From the NCBI GenBank assembly GCA_020024215.1, contig JAHHUC010000013.1:1-38497 (forward strand): DNA of 38,497 bases. Direction: 5' to 3'. Shown here in pieces: positions 15,433-24,300 of the stretch. Numbering within the stretch: the first letter of the stretch is position 1; each line of letters starts with the position of its first letter. The DNA is from Oscillospiraceae bacterium. GTDB lineage: Bacteria; Bacillota; Clostridia; Oscillospirales; Ruminococcaceae. Below the pieces are notes generated by a model. The model ran no database searches and was not told the DNA's origin. It worked only from the letters and a program-made list of their open reading frames with translations. The translations under genes and the position numbers were made by a program.

Positions 15433-15473
15433 TACCTGCATTTTATATGTAAATTTAATATAAAGTGCAGGTA
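15433..15473 (+). terminator. Terminator after the acidic unknown gene
   Basis: TACCTGCA (15433-15440) pairs with TGCAGGTA (15466-15473); AT-rich bases inside extend the stem (TTATAT with ATATAA). It is followed by TTTCTTTTTT. Confidence 0.75.
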
Positions 15474-15489
15474 TTTCTTTTTTAAAAAC

Positions 15490-15688
15490 ATACGCCTTCC
15501 TTTTTGAACCTCTGCAATGAAATTTATTTTATGTATGCAGGCAAAGCCTTTGATGACGTATAAAATCACGAAAAAATTTTCATGCTGCTGCATAAAATAA
15601 CATGGTTAAAAAGCATTTTTCCATAAGCTTTTTATAAAATGCAGCAGAAAAAAGCAAAATGTCCGATTTTGTGATTAGGAAGGCATAT
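15490..15688. ncRNA. Candidate structured RNA or inverted-repeat element
   Basis: Several nested helices fit one fold. The closing stem is GCCTTCCT (15494-15501) with AGGAAGGC (15677-15684). Next to it AATCACGAAA (15564-15573) pairs with TTTTGTGATT (15667-15676), allowing one G-U pair. Then CTGCTGCAT (15585-15593) pairs with ATGCAGCAG (15639-15647), and AAAAAGC (15608-15614) with GCTTTTT (15627-15633). A side hairpin, CTGCA (15512-15516) with TGCAG (15536-15540), makes a three-way junction. I cannot match it to a known RNA family, and the coding strand is not clear. A short palindromic mobile element is the alternative. Confidence 0.4.
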
Positions 15689-16077
15689 TATTTATACAAA
15701 GAAATTTAAAAAATATTTAAATTTTAGGACAAATTTTAAAATATGCACAATTTGAATATGTATGCAGATTTATTGCATTTAAAAATTATGTAGAATATAT
15801 TGAAAACCTGTTGAAAGACGGTGAATTATTGTTGAAAACACTTTTTCAGCCATGAAGCAAAGTCATAAAATCCCTTCATATCTAACAGCTTTTCAAATTT
15901 TTAACCACTATTTTATTCTAAGCTTCACCATATGTTGAAAGAATTTAAAATCCGATTTTTTGCGCCGGCTGATTTTGCAAAAATAAGATTTTATTGGATT
16001 TTTTCATTTGCTTTATGTAGATAAAATTTAATTTTCTTTTTGAAACAAAATACCTTTTTCTTTGTTTTGCGGCATTT

Positions 16078-16084
16078 TTCGACA
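16078..16084 (-). promoter_or_regulatory. 0A-box-like site (TTCGACA)
   Basis: TTCGACA is the reverse complement of TGTCGAA, matching the Spo0A binding consensus TGNCGAA. It lies about 360 bases upstream of the spo0A start, so autoregulation is plausible. One short motif in about 1 kb of DNA could occur by chance. Confidence 0.35.
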
Positions 16085-16319
16085 TTTCGCTTTAAATATT
16101 TTACATTTGCTGTTGCTTTTTCCTTGGCTTTATTGCTAAATTTTTTCCTGTTTTTTGGATAATAAATTGCTTATTTCACAAATTTGTTAATTTTTATGAA
16201 AATAATCTTTTATAAAGTGTTTCTCTGTCTGTAAACTGAGGGCGCATTTTGTCAAATAATGTCTTTTGCTGTCAGCGGATTCAAAATTTTAAGTTTATAT
16301 AGTAATTCCGTAGTGTTTG

Positions 16320-16349
16320 TTTACAAAAATGAATGTATTTTTTTATATT
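16320..16349 (+). promoter_or_regulatory. Possible sigma-A promoter of spo0A
   Basis: TTTACA (16320-16325) and TATATT (16344-16349) are separated by 18 bases. The assignment is uncertain because the surroundings are very AT-rich. Confidence 0.35.
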
Positions 16350-16441
16350 ATATAACGGAGCTTTATTCTTGCCCACTCTCGTCACGATATGTTAATATAT
16401 GGTTACAATAAATTTTGCAATTCCAAGGAGGCACTAATGTA

Positions 16442-17227
16442 ATGACAGAAAAAGTCAGGGTTTTAATTTCGGATGAAAGCTCCGAATTTTGCAGCAATCT
16501 AGAAAAGGCGCTCAGAGACAGGGGCCTGGAGACAATGATCTGTCCTCGCGACGGAAGAGCAGTTTTAAATTCCATAGAGCAATATGCCCCTCAAATTGTT
16601 ATTATGGATATTTTTATGCCCACCATTGACGGAATAGGTGTCATAAACAAGGTGAAGGAGCGGACCAATCTGCCTGAGCCCATATTTATCATGACATCGG
16701 CATTTGACAGCCAGAATCTTGCCAGAGACATAATAAGCTCAGGGGCTTCCTATTATTTTATCAAGCCCTTTGATCTCAATGTGATGGCTGAGAGAATCAT
16801 GTCATTTGCCCAGAACAACTTTTCTCATTCTAGCGTCGGCAGGATGGATGAGATAAACAATGCGGAGCTGGAAATAAGAGTAACTGAAAACCTTCATCTC
16901 ATAGGTGTTCCGGCGCACATAAAGGGCTATCACTATTTGAGGGAGGCCATAATTTTGGCAATAGAAAATCCCGATATAATAAATTCTGTTACCAAGGAGC
17001 TGTATCCCACGGTTTCAAAAAAGTTTTCCTCAACCCCCTCAAGAGTTGAAAGAGCAATACGGCATGCTATCGAGGTTGCATGGGACAGAGGCGATGTGGA
17101 TGTTTTAACAGAATTTTTTGGCTATACTATACACAATGCCAAAGGAAAACCCACCAATTCGGAATTTATTGCAATGATCGCAGACAAATTGAGACTTAAA
17201 ATCAAAAGAGAGGCTGTACTTTTGTAA
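16442..17227 (+). CDS. spo0A: Sporulation master response regulator Spo0A
   Basis: This 261-residue response regulator switches on sporulation when phosphorylated. The receiver domain (about 5-122) has the acidic pair Asp11-Glu12 and the phosphorylated Asp56 in IVIMDIFMP, with the conserved Lys in FIKPFD. The C-terminal DNA-binding domain (about 150-261) contains the hallmark recognition region SRVERAIRHAIEVAWDRG, nearly identical in all Spo0A proteins. The start at ATG 16442 gives the family's N-terminus; AAGGAGG (16425-16431) lies 10 bases upstream. An ATG-TAA start-stop pair at 16437-16442 sits closer to that site and overlaps the true ATG. It appears to be monocistronic, with a terminator after it; spoIVB, often next to spo0A, is absent. 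Confidence 0.97.
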   Translation: MTEKVRVLISDESSEFCSNLEKALRDRGLETMICPRDGRAVLNSIEQYAPQIVIMDIFMPTIDGIGVINKVKERTNLPEPIFIMTSAFDSQNLARDIISSGASYYFIKPFDLNVMAERIMSFAQNNFSHSSVGRMDEINNAELEIRVTENLHLIGVPAHIKGYHYLREAIILAIENPDIINSVTKELYPTVSKKFSSTPSRVERAIRHAIEVAWDRGDVDVLTEFFGYTIHNAKGKPTNSEFIAMIADKLRLKIKREAVLL

Positions 17228-17277
17228 TTTTACATAGGAATGTTATTTCTGCCTTTGACAGATGATTATAAAATTTT

Positions 17278-17315
17278 CGGCAGGCATATATCACAGATTT
17301 GATATGTGCCTGCCG
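17278..17315 (+). terminator. Terminator after spo0A
   Basis: CGGCAGGCA at the left pairs with TGCCTGCCG at the right, extended by ATAT/ATAT pairs, and is followed by CTTTAATTTTT. This is a strong rho-independent terminator. Confidence 0.85.
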
Positions 17316-17351
17316 CTTTAATTTTTGGGCACTATTCTTAAATGCCTCAGA

Positions 17352-17380
17352 TTGAAATACTCTCTCACTTTTGCTACAAT
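17352..17380 (+). promoter_or_regulatory. Sigma-A promoter of addB-addA
   Basis: TTGAAA (17352-17357), a 17-base spacer and TACAAT (17375-17380) with an extended TGC. It lies 25 bases before ATG 17405, and its position inside the longer open frame from 17342 excludes that earlier start. Confidence 0.75.
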
Positions 17381-17404
17381 AATAAAATCAAAGGGGGAAG
17401 TCAT

Positions 17405-20400
17405 ATGCTTCATTTTATTTTGGGAAGAGCCAAAAGCGGCAAAACCTCATATATTCAAAGCCTGATTTCAAAAAGGGCTGAAAACAACTTAAAAACATAT
17501 TTTCTGGTTCCTGAGCAGGCCACATTTCAAAATGAAAAGAAGCTCTGCTCAATTCTTCCTCCAAACAGCTACAAAACATCTGTAACAGGCTTCAGACAGC
17601 TCTCAGAAGCCATTTTTTCACTTTACGGAAAAAACGGGAAAAAGGAGGGCGGAGATGTTGAAAAGCTTTTGATAATGTCCTCCGCTGCCGGAATTTTAAG
17701 CAGCGAGCTTAGCTTTTACAAAAAATATCCTGCCAATGTTCCCTTTTTGCAGGAGCTTATAGCCCTTTATGACGAGCTTGCAAATTCCGGCACAAGCCCC
17801 TGCGACCTTTCACTTTTTTCCTTAAAGCAGCAAGACGGCATACTTAAAACCAAAACACATGAGCTGTCGCTAATTTTGGATCTCTATGAGCAGCTTTACA
17901 GCGAAAGCTATTCTTCTGAGGGTGAGGAATATGCCCGCTGTGCCCATCTTATAAATAAAAATTCCTCCTACTTTAAGGATTTCAACATATTTATAGATGA
18001 CTTTGTAAGCTTCACCTATCCCCAAAGGCTTATTCTGCAAGCGCTCATAAATTCATGCAGCGATGTTTACATAGCCCTCAATGCCCAAAAATGTGAGGAT
18101 GAGGCCTTTGCCTCCGCCTGTGAAACAATGCGCCTTTTAAAGCAGCACTGCTGCAAGAATGACATTCCTTTTGAGGAAACAGTATTAAATGAAAGCTTTA
18201 TAAACGAGAATTTAAAGCCCTTGGAATGTGCAGCAGCAAGGCTGTATGCAGAGGATGAGGGAAAAAAATGCAGCAATCTTTACACCATATCTGCAAAAAA
18301 TCCCACAGAGGAGCTGGAGAGCTGTGCTTCAATAATCAAAAAGCTTGTGCGGCAAAAAAATTTCAGGTTTAAGGATTTTGCCATATTTATACCGGATTTT
18401 GAAAAATATGCTCCGCTTATGGAAAATGTATTCAAAAGATATGAGGTGCCGTTTTTCTCGGATGAGCTTTCCTCAAAGGATTTTTCTCCCCTTGTAAGCG
18501 GCGTTGCAGCCGCTGCAAAAACAGCTGCCGGAATAAGGGATTTTGACCTTACCGATCTCGCCTTTTCCCCCATAAACGGAATTGATGTCATGGATGCAGG
18601 AGATTTTCTCAACTATTGCTATGTGTGGTCGCTCAGCTTAAAGGACCAGCTGTCGGAATTTAAAAATAATCCTCAGGGAATTAAGGAAAATTTTACCGAC
18701 AAGGACAGAGAACAGCTTGCCGGCATAGAGAACACCAGAAAAAATCTTGCAGAGCCTATTATAAGGCTAAAAGCTGCCTTTTCAAAGGGGTCACTCAAGG
18801 ATTCTGCCAAAGGGATATACAGCTATCTTCAGGAATGTAATGCTGTGAAAAACATATTTTCAATAGCGGCTAAAATGGATGATGCCGAAAGGGAGGAATT
18901 TTTATCAGAGCAAAATCAGGTGTGGGAAAAGCTTTGTGATATTCTGGATCTTTTTGTAAAGCTCTCCCCCTCTGTAAAAATAAGCTCTGCACAGTTTGCC
19001 GAGATTTTGACTATGGCTGTCTCCTCAATCAAGGTTTCAACCATACCTAAGGCTTTGGACCTTGTGGATATAGGTTCTCCTAAAAGGATGAGGACAGACG
19101 AGCCTAAATGCGTTTTTATATTAGGCACATCTATGGGAAGCTTTCCCCAAACAGCCTCTGAGAACCATATACTCAACGATCACGACAGATGCCTTATGAT
19201 AGAGAACAGCCTTTTGGTGACAGATCTTTATTCTGAGGAGCTTTTGGAAAGGGCCGTATGTTACAGATGTCTTACTGCCGCCTCTGATTTTGTCTTTGTA
19301 AGCATATGCAGAAATGACTCTAAGGGCGAGGAGATGGTCCCCTCCTTTGTATTTTCCATGTGCCGCAAGCTGTCCTCTCATTCGAGCATAACACCCGACA
19401 GCCTTTTTCTTATTGAAAGCCCCCTGTCTTTAAGGGACCAGCTGGCAAAAAGCATAGGTGAAAACAACAGCGTTTCAGCTGCAATTAAATCCGCATCAGA
19501 GGAATGTCTTAGCAGCAAGGATATAGTGCGCATCGAAAATGCAAGGGGCAAAATCACGCACAAAATAGAAAACAGAGAGCTTGCCCAAAAGCTTTTTGGA
19601 AAAAATATGCTGCTTTCGCCGTCGCAGGTGGAATGTTTTTACAGCTGCAAATACAAATATTTTCTCAAATACGGCCTGAAGCTAAAGCCCCTTTTAAAGG
19701 CAAAGCTGGACAATATGCAGACAGGCACGCTGATACATCACCTTTTGCAGTTTATCTTAGAAAAATATGGCAAAACAATTGACGAAAGCAGGCTTCCTGA
19801 AATTGAAAAGGAACTTTTGAAGGAAACTGACAATTATATAAAATCCAGGATAACCGATTCCTCCTCTGTTTCTTCAAGGGAGAGATATAACTTTTACAGC
19901 ATAGCCCGCTGGGTTCTTGAGCTTATAAAATATCTGGCGCTGGAATTGGGGCAAAGCAAATTCACACCCCAATTTTTTGAAATGCCCATAAAAGAGGGGG
20001 AAATGGTGGAGCCTGTAAAATTAAAGAGCAGGTTTAAGGAGGTGTCAGTCTTTGGAGTTGTAGACAGGGTGGACACCGCACAGATAGACGGAAAGAATTA
20101 TGTGAGAATCATAGATTACAAGTCCGGCAGCAAGGACTTTCTTTTGGGAGATGTGATGGAGGGCTTGAACATGCAGATGCTCATATATCTTTTTTCCATA
20201 TGGGAAAACGGCAAAGCCTGCTTTCATGACCCTATTCCGGCCGGCATACTCTATCAGCCTTCTTTAGGAAAATATGTAAATGCAGGGAGAAATGAAAAGC
20301 TTAAGGCCCAAAGCGAGCACAACAAGGGCTTTAAAATGAACGGACTTCTCTTAAATGACCTCAAGGCATTAGAGGGCATGGATAAAAACTTGAACGGAGA

Positions 20401-20686
20401 ATTTATTCCCTTTAAGGGCAGCAAAGACAAGGGGGATTGGACATTCTCCATAGAGGAATTTAAGATCCTTAAAAATCTGGTGGAAAAAAAGCTCATTGAT
20501 ATGGCTGAAAGCCTTTCTGACGGAGATATTTCCGACCTGCCTGCCAAAAAGAAAAACATACTCCACTGTGAATATTGCGATTATTATTCTATTTGCAGCC
20601 ACAGAAAAGACGGCGAGGGAAAGGAAATAGCGGATATCAAAAAAGAGGAATTTTTAAAGGAGGCAGAGGAATATGTCAAGGATTAG
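17405..20686 (+). CDS. addB: ATP-dependent helicase/deoxyribonuclease subunit B
   Basis: This 1093-residue partner of AddA in the AddAB helicase-nuclease processes double-strand DNA ends for recombination. The N-terminus carries Walker A GRAKSGKT (7-14). The C-terminal nuclease region contains VRIIDYKSG, typical of the RecB nuclease family. The iron-sulphur cysteines are visible: Cys748 in YSCKYKYFLKYG and the trio Cys1055, Cys1058, Cys1064 in CEYCDYYSIC, with the same spacing as in Bacillus AddB. The start at 17405 follows AAAGGGGGAAG. The last 14 bases overlap the addA gene, so the two are translationally coupled. Confidence 0.96.
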   Translation: MLHFILGRAKSGKTSYIQSLISKRAENNLKTYFLVPEQATFQNEKKLCSILPPNSYKTSVTGFRQLSEAIFSLYGKNGKKEGGDVEKLLIMSSAAGILSSELSFYKKYPANVPFLQELIALYDELANSGTSPCDLSLFSLKQQDGILKTKTHELSLILDLYEQLYSESYSSEGEEYARCAHLINKNSSYFKDFNIFIDDFVSFTYPQRLILQALINSCSDVYIALNAQKCEDEAFASACETMRLLKQHCCKNDIPFEETVLNESFINENLKPLECAAARLYAEDEGKKCSNLYTISAKNPTEELESCASIIKKLVRQKNFRFKDFAIFIPDFEKYAPLMENVFKRYEVPFFSDELSSKDFSPLVSGVAAAAKTAAGIRDFDLTDLAFSPINGIDVMDAGDFLNYCYVWSLSLKDQLSEFKNNPQGIKENFTDKDREQLAGIENTRKNLAEPIIRLKAAFSKGSLKDSAKGIYSYLQECNAVKNIFSIAAKMDDAEREEFLSEQNQVWEKLCDILDLFVKLSPSVKISSAQFAEILTMAVSSIKVSTIPKALDLVDIGSPKRMRTDEPKCVFILGTSMGSFPQTASENHILNDHDRCLMIENSLLVTDLYSEELLERAVCYRCLTAASDFVFVSICRNDSKGEEMVPSFVFSMCRKLSSHSSITPDSLFLIESPLSLRDQLAKSIGENNSVSAAIKSASEECLSSKDIVRIENARGKITHKIENRELAQKLFGKNMLLSPSQVECFYSCKYKYFLKYGLKLKPLLKAKLDNMQTGTLIHHLLQFILEKYGKTIDESRLPEIEKELLKETDNYIKSRITDSSSVSSRERYNFYSIARWVLELIKYLALELGQSKFTPQFFEMPIKEGEMVEPVKLKSRFKEVSVFGVVDRVDTAQIDGKNYVRIIDYKSGSKDFLLGDVMEGLNMQMLIYLFSIWENGKACFHDPIPAGILYQPSLGKYVNAGRNEKLKAQSEHNKGFKMNGLLLNDLKALEGMDKNLNGEFIPFKGSKDKGDWTFSIEEFKILKNLVEKKLIDMAESLSDGDISDLPAKKKNILHCEYCDYYSICSHRKDGEGKEIADIKKEEFLKEAEEYVKD

Positions 20687-23600
20687 CTTTACACAGGAGC
20701 AGCAGAGCGCCATTTTGTCAGATGGCGGAAATATCCTTGTCTCTGCCGCCGCAGGAAGCGGAAAAACCGCAGTTCTTACAGAGAGGGCAATAAGGAAGCT
20801 TATAGATGACAAAATACCTGCTGACCGCCTTATGATAGTAACCTTTACAAGGGCATCAGCTGCCGAAATGAAAGCCAGAATACTTAAAAGGCTTTCGGAA
20901 ATTTCATCGCAGCAGCCAAAAAATATGTTTGTAAGAAGGCAGATCTCACTCTTTGAAAGAGCAAGAATAGGAACCATACACTCCTGCTGTGCAGAAATAT
21001 TAAGGGATAATTTCAGCCTCCTGGGGCTCCCTTCTGATTTCAGACTTGGTGAAACGGACGAAATAAAAAAAATAGAGCTTTCCTCTGTCGAAAAAATTTT
21101 AGAGCAGGGCTTTTCAAGTAAGGATCCTGTTTTTTTAAGCCTTGCGGAGCTGCTTGGGGCAAGAAGGAACAACAAAGAATTTCCGCTTGCTATTTTAAAG
21201 CTGCTCAATTTTGCCCGCTCTGTTCCCTTTTACAGCCAATGGCTGGATGATATGCCCTCAAGATATTCTGCTCCTGTTGCAAAGGGCTCATCAATATGGG
21301 AACAGATAATATTCAAGGAGGCAGAAAGAGAATTGCATACAGCCCTTTCATTTTTCTTCAAGGCGGAGGAATTCTGCTGTGATGACAGGGGGCTTTCACC
21401 GTACAGAGAAGCCATAGAAAGGGACATTGAAGCCTTAGAGGAGCTGGAGGATTATATAGAATTCAAGGATCTGGACCGCTCCTATGAATTTTTAAATTCC
21501 TTTAAATTCGCATCCTTAAAGGCTGCAAAGGATGCAGATGCAGATGACAAGGAATATGCCAAAGCATTGCGCGAAAAGGGCAAAAAAGCCTTTTCCAACA
21601 TAAAGGAAAAGCTCATTTTAAGCTCATACAGTGATTTTTGCAGCGATTTAGGCTATTTTAAGCCAATTGTACAGGAGCTTTTTGACATTGCAAAAAAGGC
21701 AGACCGGCTTATTTTAAGTGAAAAGCTGAAGGAAAAGGTGATAGATTTTTCCGACCTTGAGCAGCTTTCCTTAAAGCTGCTGCTCAATAAAAACCCCGAC
21801 GGAAGCTTTGATAAAACCGATGCGGCAATAAAGCTTTCAAAAGAGATAGATGAAATAATGATAGACGAATATCAGGATGTAAACGAGGTTCAAGATGCCA
21901 TCTTAAAGGCCGTTTCCAACGGAAAAAACCGCTTTATGGTGGGAGATGTAAAGCAGAGCATATATCGCTTCAGACAGGCGTGCCCTGCCCTTTTTATAAA
22001 TATGCTCTCTTCCTTTAACACTCAAAAGGGCATATACCCGAGGAAAATACTTCTCAACGGAAATTTCAGAACAAGAAGCGAAATAACCGATTTTATAAAC
22101 CATATTTTCCTCAACCTGATGACAGAAGAGGCATCTGAAATAAATTACAGTGACGGACACAAGCTTATACCCATGATAAAAGATCCCTGCTGCCTTTGTG
22201 ACCCTGTTGAAATAATCCTTGTAGAGCAATGCAGTGAGGTTTCCTCCCAAGAGGCTGAGGCAGGCTGTGCGGCAAGAAAAATAAAGCAGCTGCTGCAATC
22301 GGGCTTTACTGTCAAAGACAATGAGCAAAGCCGGCCCATTGAAGCCTGCGATATAGCCATTTTAATGCGAAATCCCAAAAACAAAGCCCATATATATCAA
22401 AGGGCTTTGGAAAAGGAGGGAATAAAGTCCTCTGCCTTAAAGGATGAGGATTTTCTCACCTCCTTTGAAATAAAGCCAATGGTTAATTTGCTTTCTGCCA
22501 TATGCAACCCCACAAAAAGCATGGAGCTGTCAGGTGCGATGCTCTCCCCATTATTCGGCTTTACAGATGAGGAAATATCACAGATAAAAACACAGCACAG
22601 CGCAAAAAATCTTTATTCCTCACTTCATATGTGCAAGGACGGCTCAAAGGGAAAGGATTTTAAAATCTACTTTGATTCACTTCTGGCCTTTTCAAAAACC
22701 AACACACCTGCTTCACTAATTTCCAAAATATATTATGACACAGGCTATAAGACCATCTGCTCTGCAATGGATGGGGGGGAATATATGGAGGACAATCTCA
22801 ACCTTCTTCTCATCTATGCCCAAAGCTTAAAGGAAAGAGGCTCCCTGTCTTTGAACGGATTTTTAAAGGCATTGGAGGCAATGAAAGAAAATTCCGTCTC
22901 CTTTTCTTCAAAGGGCATATCGGGCAGAGACTGTGTGAGCATAACCTCCATACACTCCTCAAAGGGGCTTGAGTGGCCTGTGGTTTTGCTGTGTGAAACC
23001 TCCTCAAGCTTTTCCTTTTATCAAAATGACCTTATAAGCAGCTATATATTGGACAGGGATCTGGGCTTTGCCTCTTTAAGACAAGACAGTGCTCTTAAAC
23101 TGCAATTTCCCACAGTGCCTCTTGCCTCTGCAAGAAGCCTGAATAAAAGGCTTTCAACAGCTGAGGAGATGAGACTTCTCTATGTTGCTCTTACAAGAAG
23201 CAAGGAAAAGCTCATTATAACAGGCTCTGTTGCCGACACACAAAAAAGGCTTTCCGACAATCTTGATATGGGGGATGATTCGGTTTATCCTGACATAGTA
23301 TATTCAAAGAAAAACTATCTTGATTGGATATTGACAGGCATGAAAATAGACGATATTGAGGGATTTTATAAAAATAAACTCATAAAGCTGACAGCTGAAA
23401 AATATGATGAATGTGAGGAGCAAAAAACTCAGGAGGCTTCTTTTGACTTTTCAGGCGATGAGCAGATAAAGGATGATATACTTAAAAGATTATCCTTTGT
23501 CTATCCCTTTGAGCGCTGCTCTAAAATCCCTTCTAAAATAGCAGCCTCTCAGCTTTCGGGAAATCTCAAGTCAGCCTATGTCTTTTCAAAAAAGCCGGAA

Positions 23601-24125
23601 TTTGCCCTCGGCAAGGGACACATGGGAAGCCAAAGGGGAAATGCCTTTCACAAATTCATGCAGCTTTGCTCCTTTTCAAATGCCAGAGAAAATGCAGAAA
23701 AGGAAGCGGAAAACCTGGTTTCCTTAAACCTTTTGAGGGAGGATGAAAAAGAGCTGCTGTCCTTTTCAAAAATAGAAGGGCTTCTTTCAGGTCATATAGG
23801 CGACATAATATTTTCATCCGACAAAATATTGAGGGAATACCGATTCTTTGCTCCTGCTTACGTTTCGGAAATTTCAAGGGAGCTTTGCGATGACATGGGA
23901 AATTCAGCCATGCTTGAGGGAGTTGCCGATCTTATAGCCATAAAGGACAACAGGCTTTACATAATAGATTATAAAACAGATATAGTGCGAAATGAAGAGG
24001 AGCTGAGGGATCTTTATAAAAATCAGGTGCTGCTTTATAAGGATATGCTTTCCTTCTCCTTTTCCCTGCCTGTAAGCGGCGTATTTCTCTATTCCTTTCA
24101 TCTGGAAAAAGAAATTTCTGTTTAG
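20673..24125 (+). CDS. addA: ATP-dependent helicase/nuclease subunit A
   Basis: This 1150-residue UvrD-like superfamily 1 helicase with a C-terminal RecB-type nuclease forms AddAB with the preceding protein. Near the N-terminus is FTQEQQSAIL followed by Walker A AAAGSGKT (25-32). The Walker B region reads IDEYQDVNEVQ, and the helicase motif LLYVALTRSKEKL appears near residue 840. The nuclease motif IIDYKTD has Asp1099 and Lys1101. A GGAGGCAGAGG site within addB precedes the ATG. The infC promoter begins only 3 bases after its stop. Confidence 0.96.
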   Translation: MSRISFTQEQQSAILSDGGNILVSAAAGSGKTAVLTERAIRKLIDDKIPADRLMIVTFTRASAAEMKARILKRLSEISSQQPKNMFVRRQISLFERARIGTIHSCCAEILRDNFSLLGLPSDFRLGETDEIKKIELSSVEKILEQGFSSKDPVFLSLAELLGARRNNKEFPLAILKLLNFARSVPFYSQWLDDMPSRYSAPVAKGSSIWEQIIFKEAERELHTALSFFFKAEEFCCDDRGLSPYREAIERDIEALEELEDYIEFKDLDRSYEFLNSFKFASLKAAKDADADDKEYAKALREKGKKAFSNIKEKLILSSYSDFCSDLGYFKPIVQELFDIAKKADRLILSEKLKEKVIDFSDLEQLSLKLLLNKNPDGSFDKTDAAIKLSKEIDEIMIDEYQDVNEVQDAILKAVSNGKNRFMVGDVKQSIYRFRQACPALFINMLSSFNTQKGIYPRKILLNGNFRTRSEITDFINHIFLNLMTEEASEINYSDGHKLIPMIKDPCCLCDPVEIILVEQCSEVSSQEAEAGCAARKIKQLLQSGFTVKDNEQSRPIEACDIAILMRNPKNKAHIYQRALEKEGIKSSALKDEDFLTSFEIKPMVNLLSAICNPTKSMELSGAMLSPLFGFTDEEISQIKTQHSAKNLYSSLHMCKDGSKGKDFKIYFDSLLAFSKTNTPASLISKIYYDTGYKTICSAMDGGEYMEDNLNLLLIYAQSLKERGSLSLNGFLKALEAMKENSVSFSSKGISGRDCVSITSIHSSKGLEWPVVLLCETSSSFSFYQNDLISSYILDRDLGFASLRQDSALKLQFPTVPLASARSLNKRLSTAEEMRLLYVALTRSKEKLIITGSVADTQKRLSDNLDMGDDSVYPDIVYSKKNYLDWILTGMKIDDIEGFYKNKLIKLTAEKYDECEEQKTQEASFDFSGDEQIKDDILKRLSFVYPFERCSKIPSKIAASQLSGNLKSAYVFSKKPEFALGKGHMGSQRGNAFHKFMQLCSFSNARENAEKEAENLVSLNLLREDEKELLSFSKIEGLLSGHIGDIIFSSDKILREYRFFAPAYVSEISRELCDDMGNSAMLEGVADLIAIKDNRLYIIDYKTDIVRNEEELRDLYKNQVLLYKDMLSFSFSLPVSGVFLYSFHLEKEISV

Positions 24126-24128
24126 CCC

Positions 24129-24157
24129 TTGACATAAGAAAGCTTATGTGCTAGTAT
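24129..24157 (+). promoter_or_regulatory. Promoter of the infC-rpmI-rplT operon
   Basis: A consensus TTGACA (24129-24134), a 17-base spacer and TAGTAT (24152-24157) form a strong promoter. The spacer holds a perfect dyad, ACATAAG (24132-24138) and CTTATGT (24143-24149), which could be an operator or a relic. Confidence 0.8.
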
Positions 24158-24163
24158 ATACTG

Positions 24164-24300
24164 GTAAAACAAAGCAGAACGAATCAGGTTCTCACCTGCG
24201 AGCTTCAAGCGAGCATGGTTAATATCAAAAAAGATGTTAACGGGTGTGGATTGTTCTGTCTGCGCTCGTTTTTAATTTCATTAGATGGAGGTGCTTTGAC
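24164..24300 (+). promoter_or_regulatory. Structured infC leader, probable L20-type attenuator
   Basis: The transcript leader can form CAGGT/ACCTG (24185-24198), a hairpin GTTAA-ATC/GAT-TTAAC near 24218-24241, and a terminator-like pairing of CGAGC (24210-24214) with GCTCG (24264-24268) followed by a T run (24269-24273). GCAGAAC (24174-24180) can also pair with GTTCTG (24253-24258), suggesting alternative folds. Leaders before infC-rpmI-rplT in Firmicutes are known to attenuate transcription in response to ribosomal protein L20. I infer the same here from position and pairing. Confidence 0.65.

Larger units (their letters stand above)
15689..16441. other. AT-rich region upstream of spo0A, no gene seen
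   Basis: No supported coding frame lies in this stretch. It contains three TTGAAA motifs at 15800, 15811 and 15832 (spaced 11 and 21 bases) and a fourth at 15935, plus a 0A-box-like site at 16078-16084 and a weak promoter candidate near 16320-16349. It probably holds the control region of spo0A. No clear sigma-H promoter (AGGA and GAAT boxes at the right spacing) was found. Confidence 0.5.

Noticed and set aside
15490..15688. 6S RNA, tmRNA, RNase P or SRP RNA as identity of the structured element
   Set aside because: None of the conserved sequence signatures of tmRNA, RNase P or SRP RNA was seen; a 6S-like long hairpin was considered, but I could not match its conserved features.
15724..15755. 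Possible sigma-H promoter (AGGA with GAAT) upstream of spo0A
   Set aside because: The boxes are about 24 bases apart, several bases too far for sigma-H spacing.
24244..24300. GTG start for infC 19 codons upstream of ATT 24301
   Set aside because: The extra residues do not resemble IF-3, there is no ribosome binding site before the GTG, and the stretch forms the terminator-like leader.
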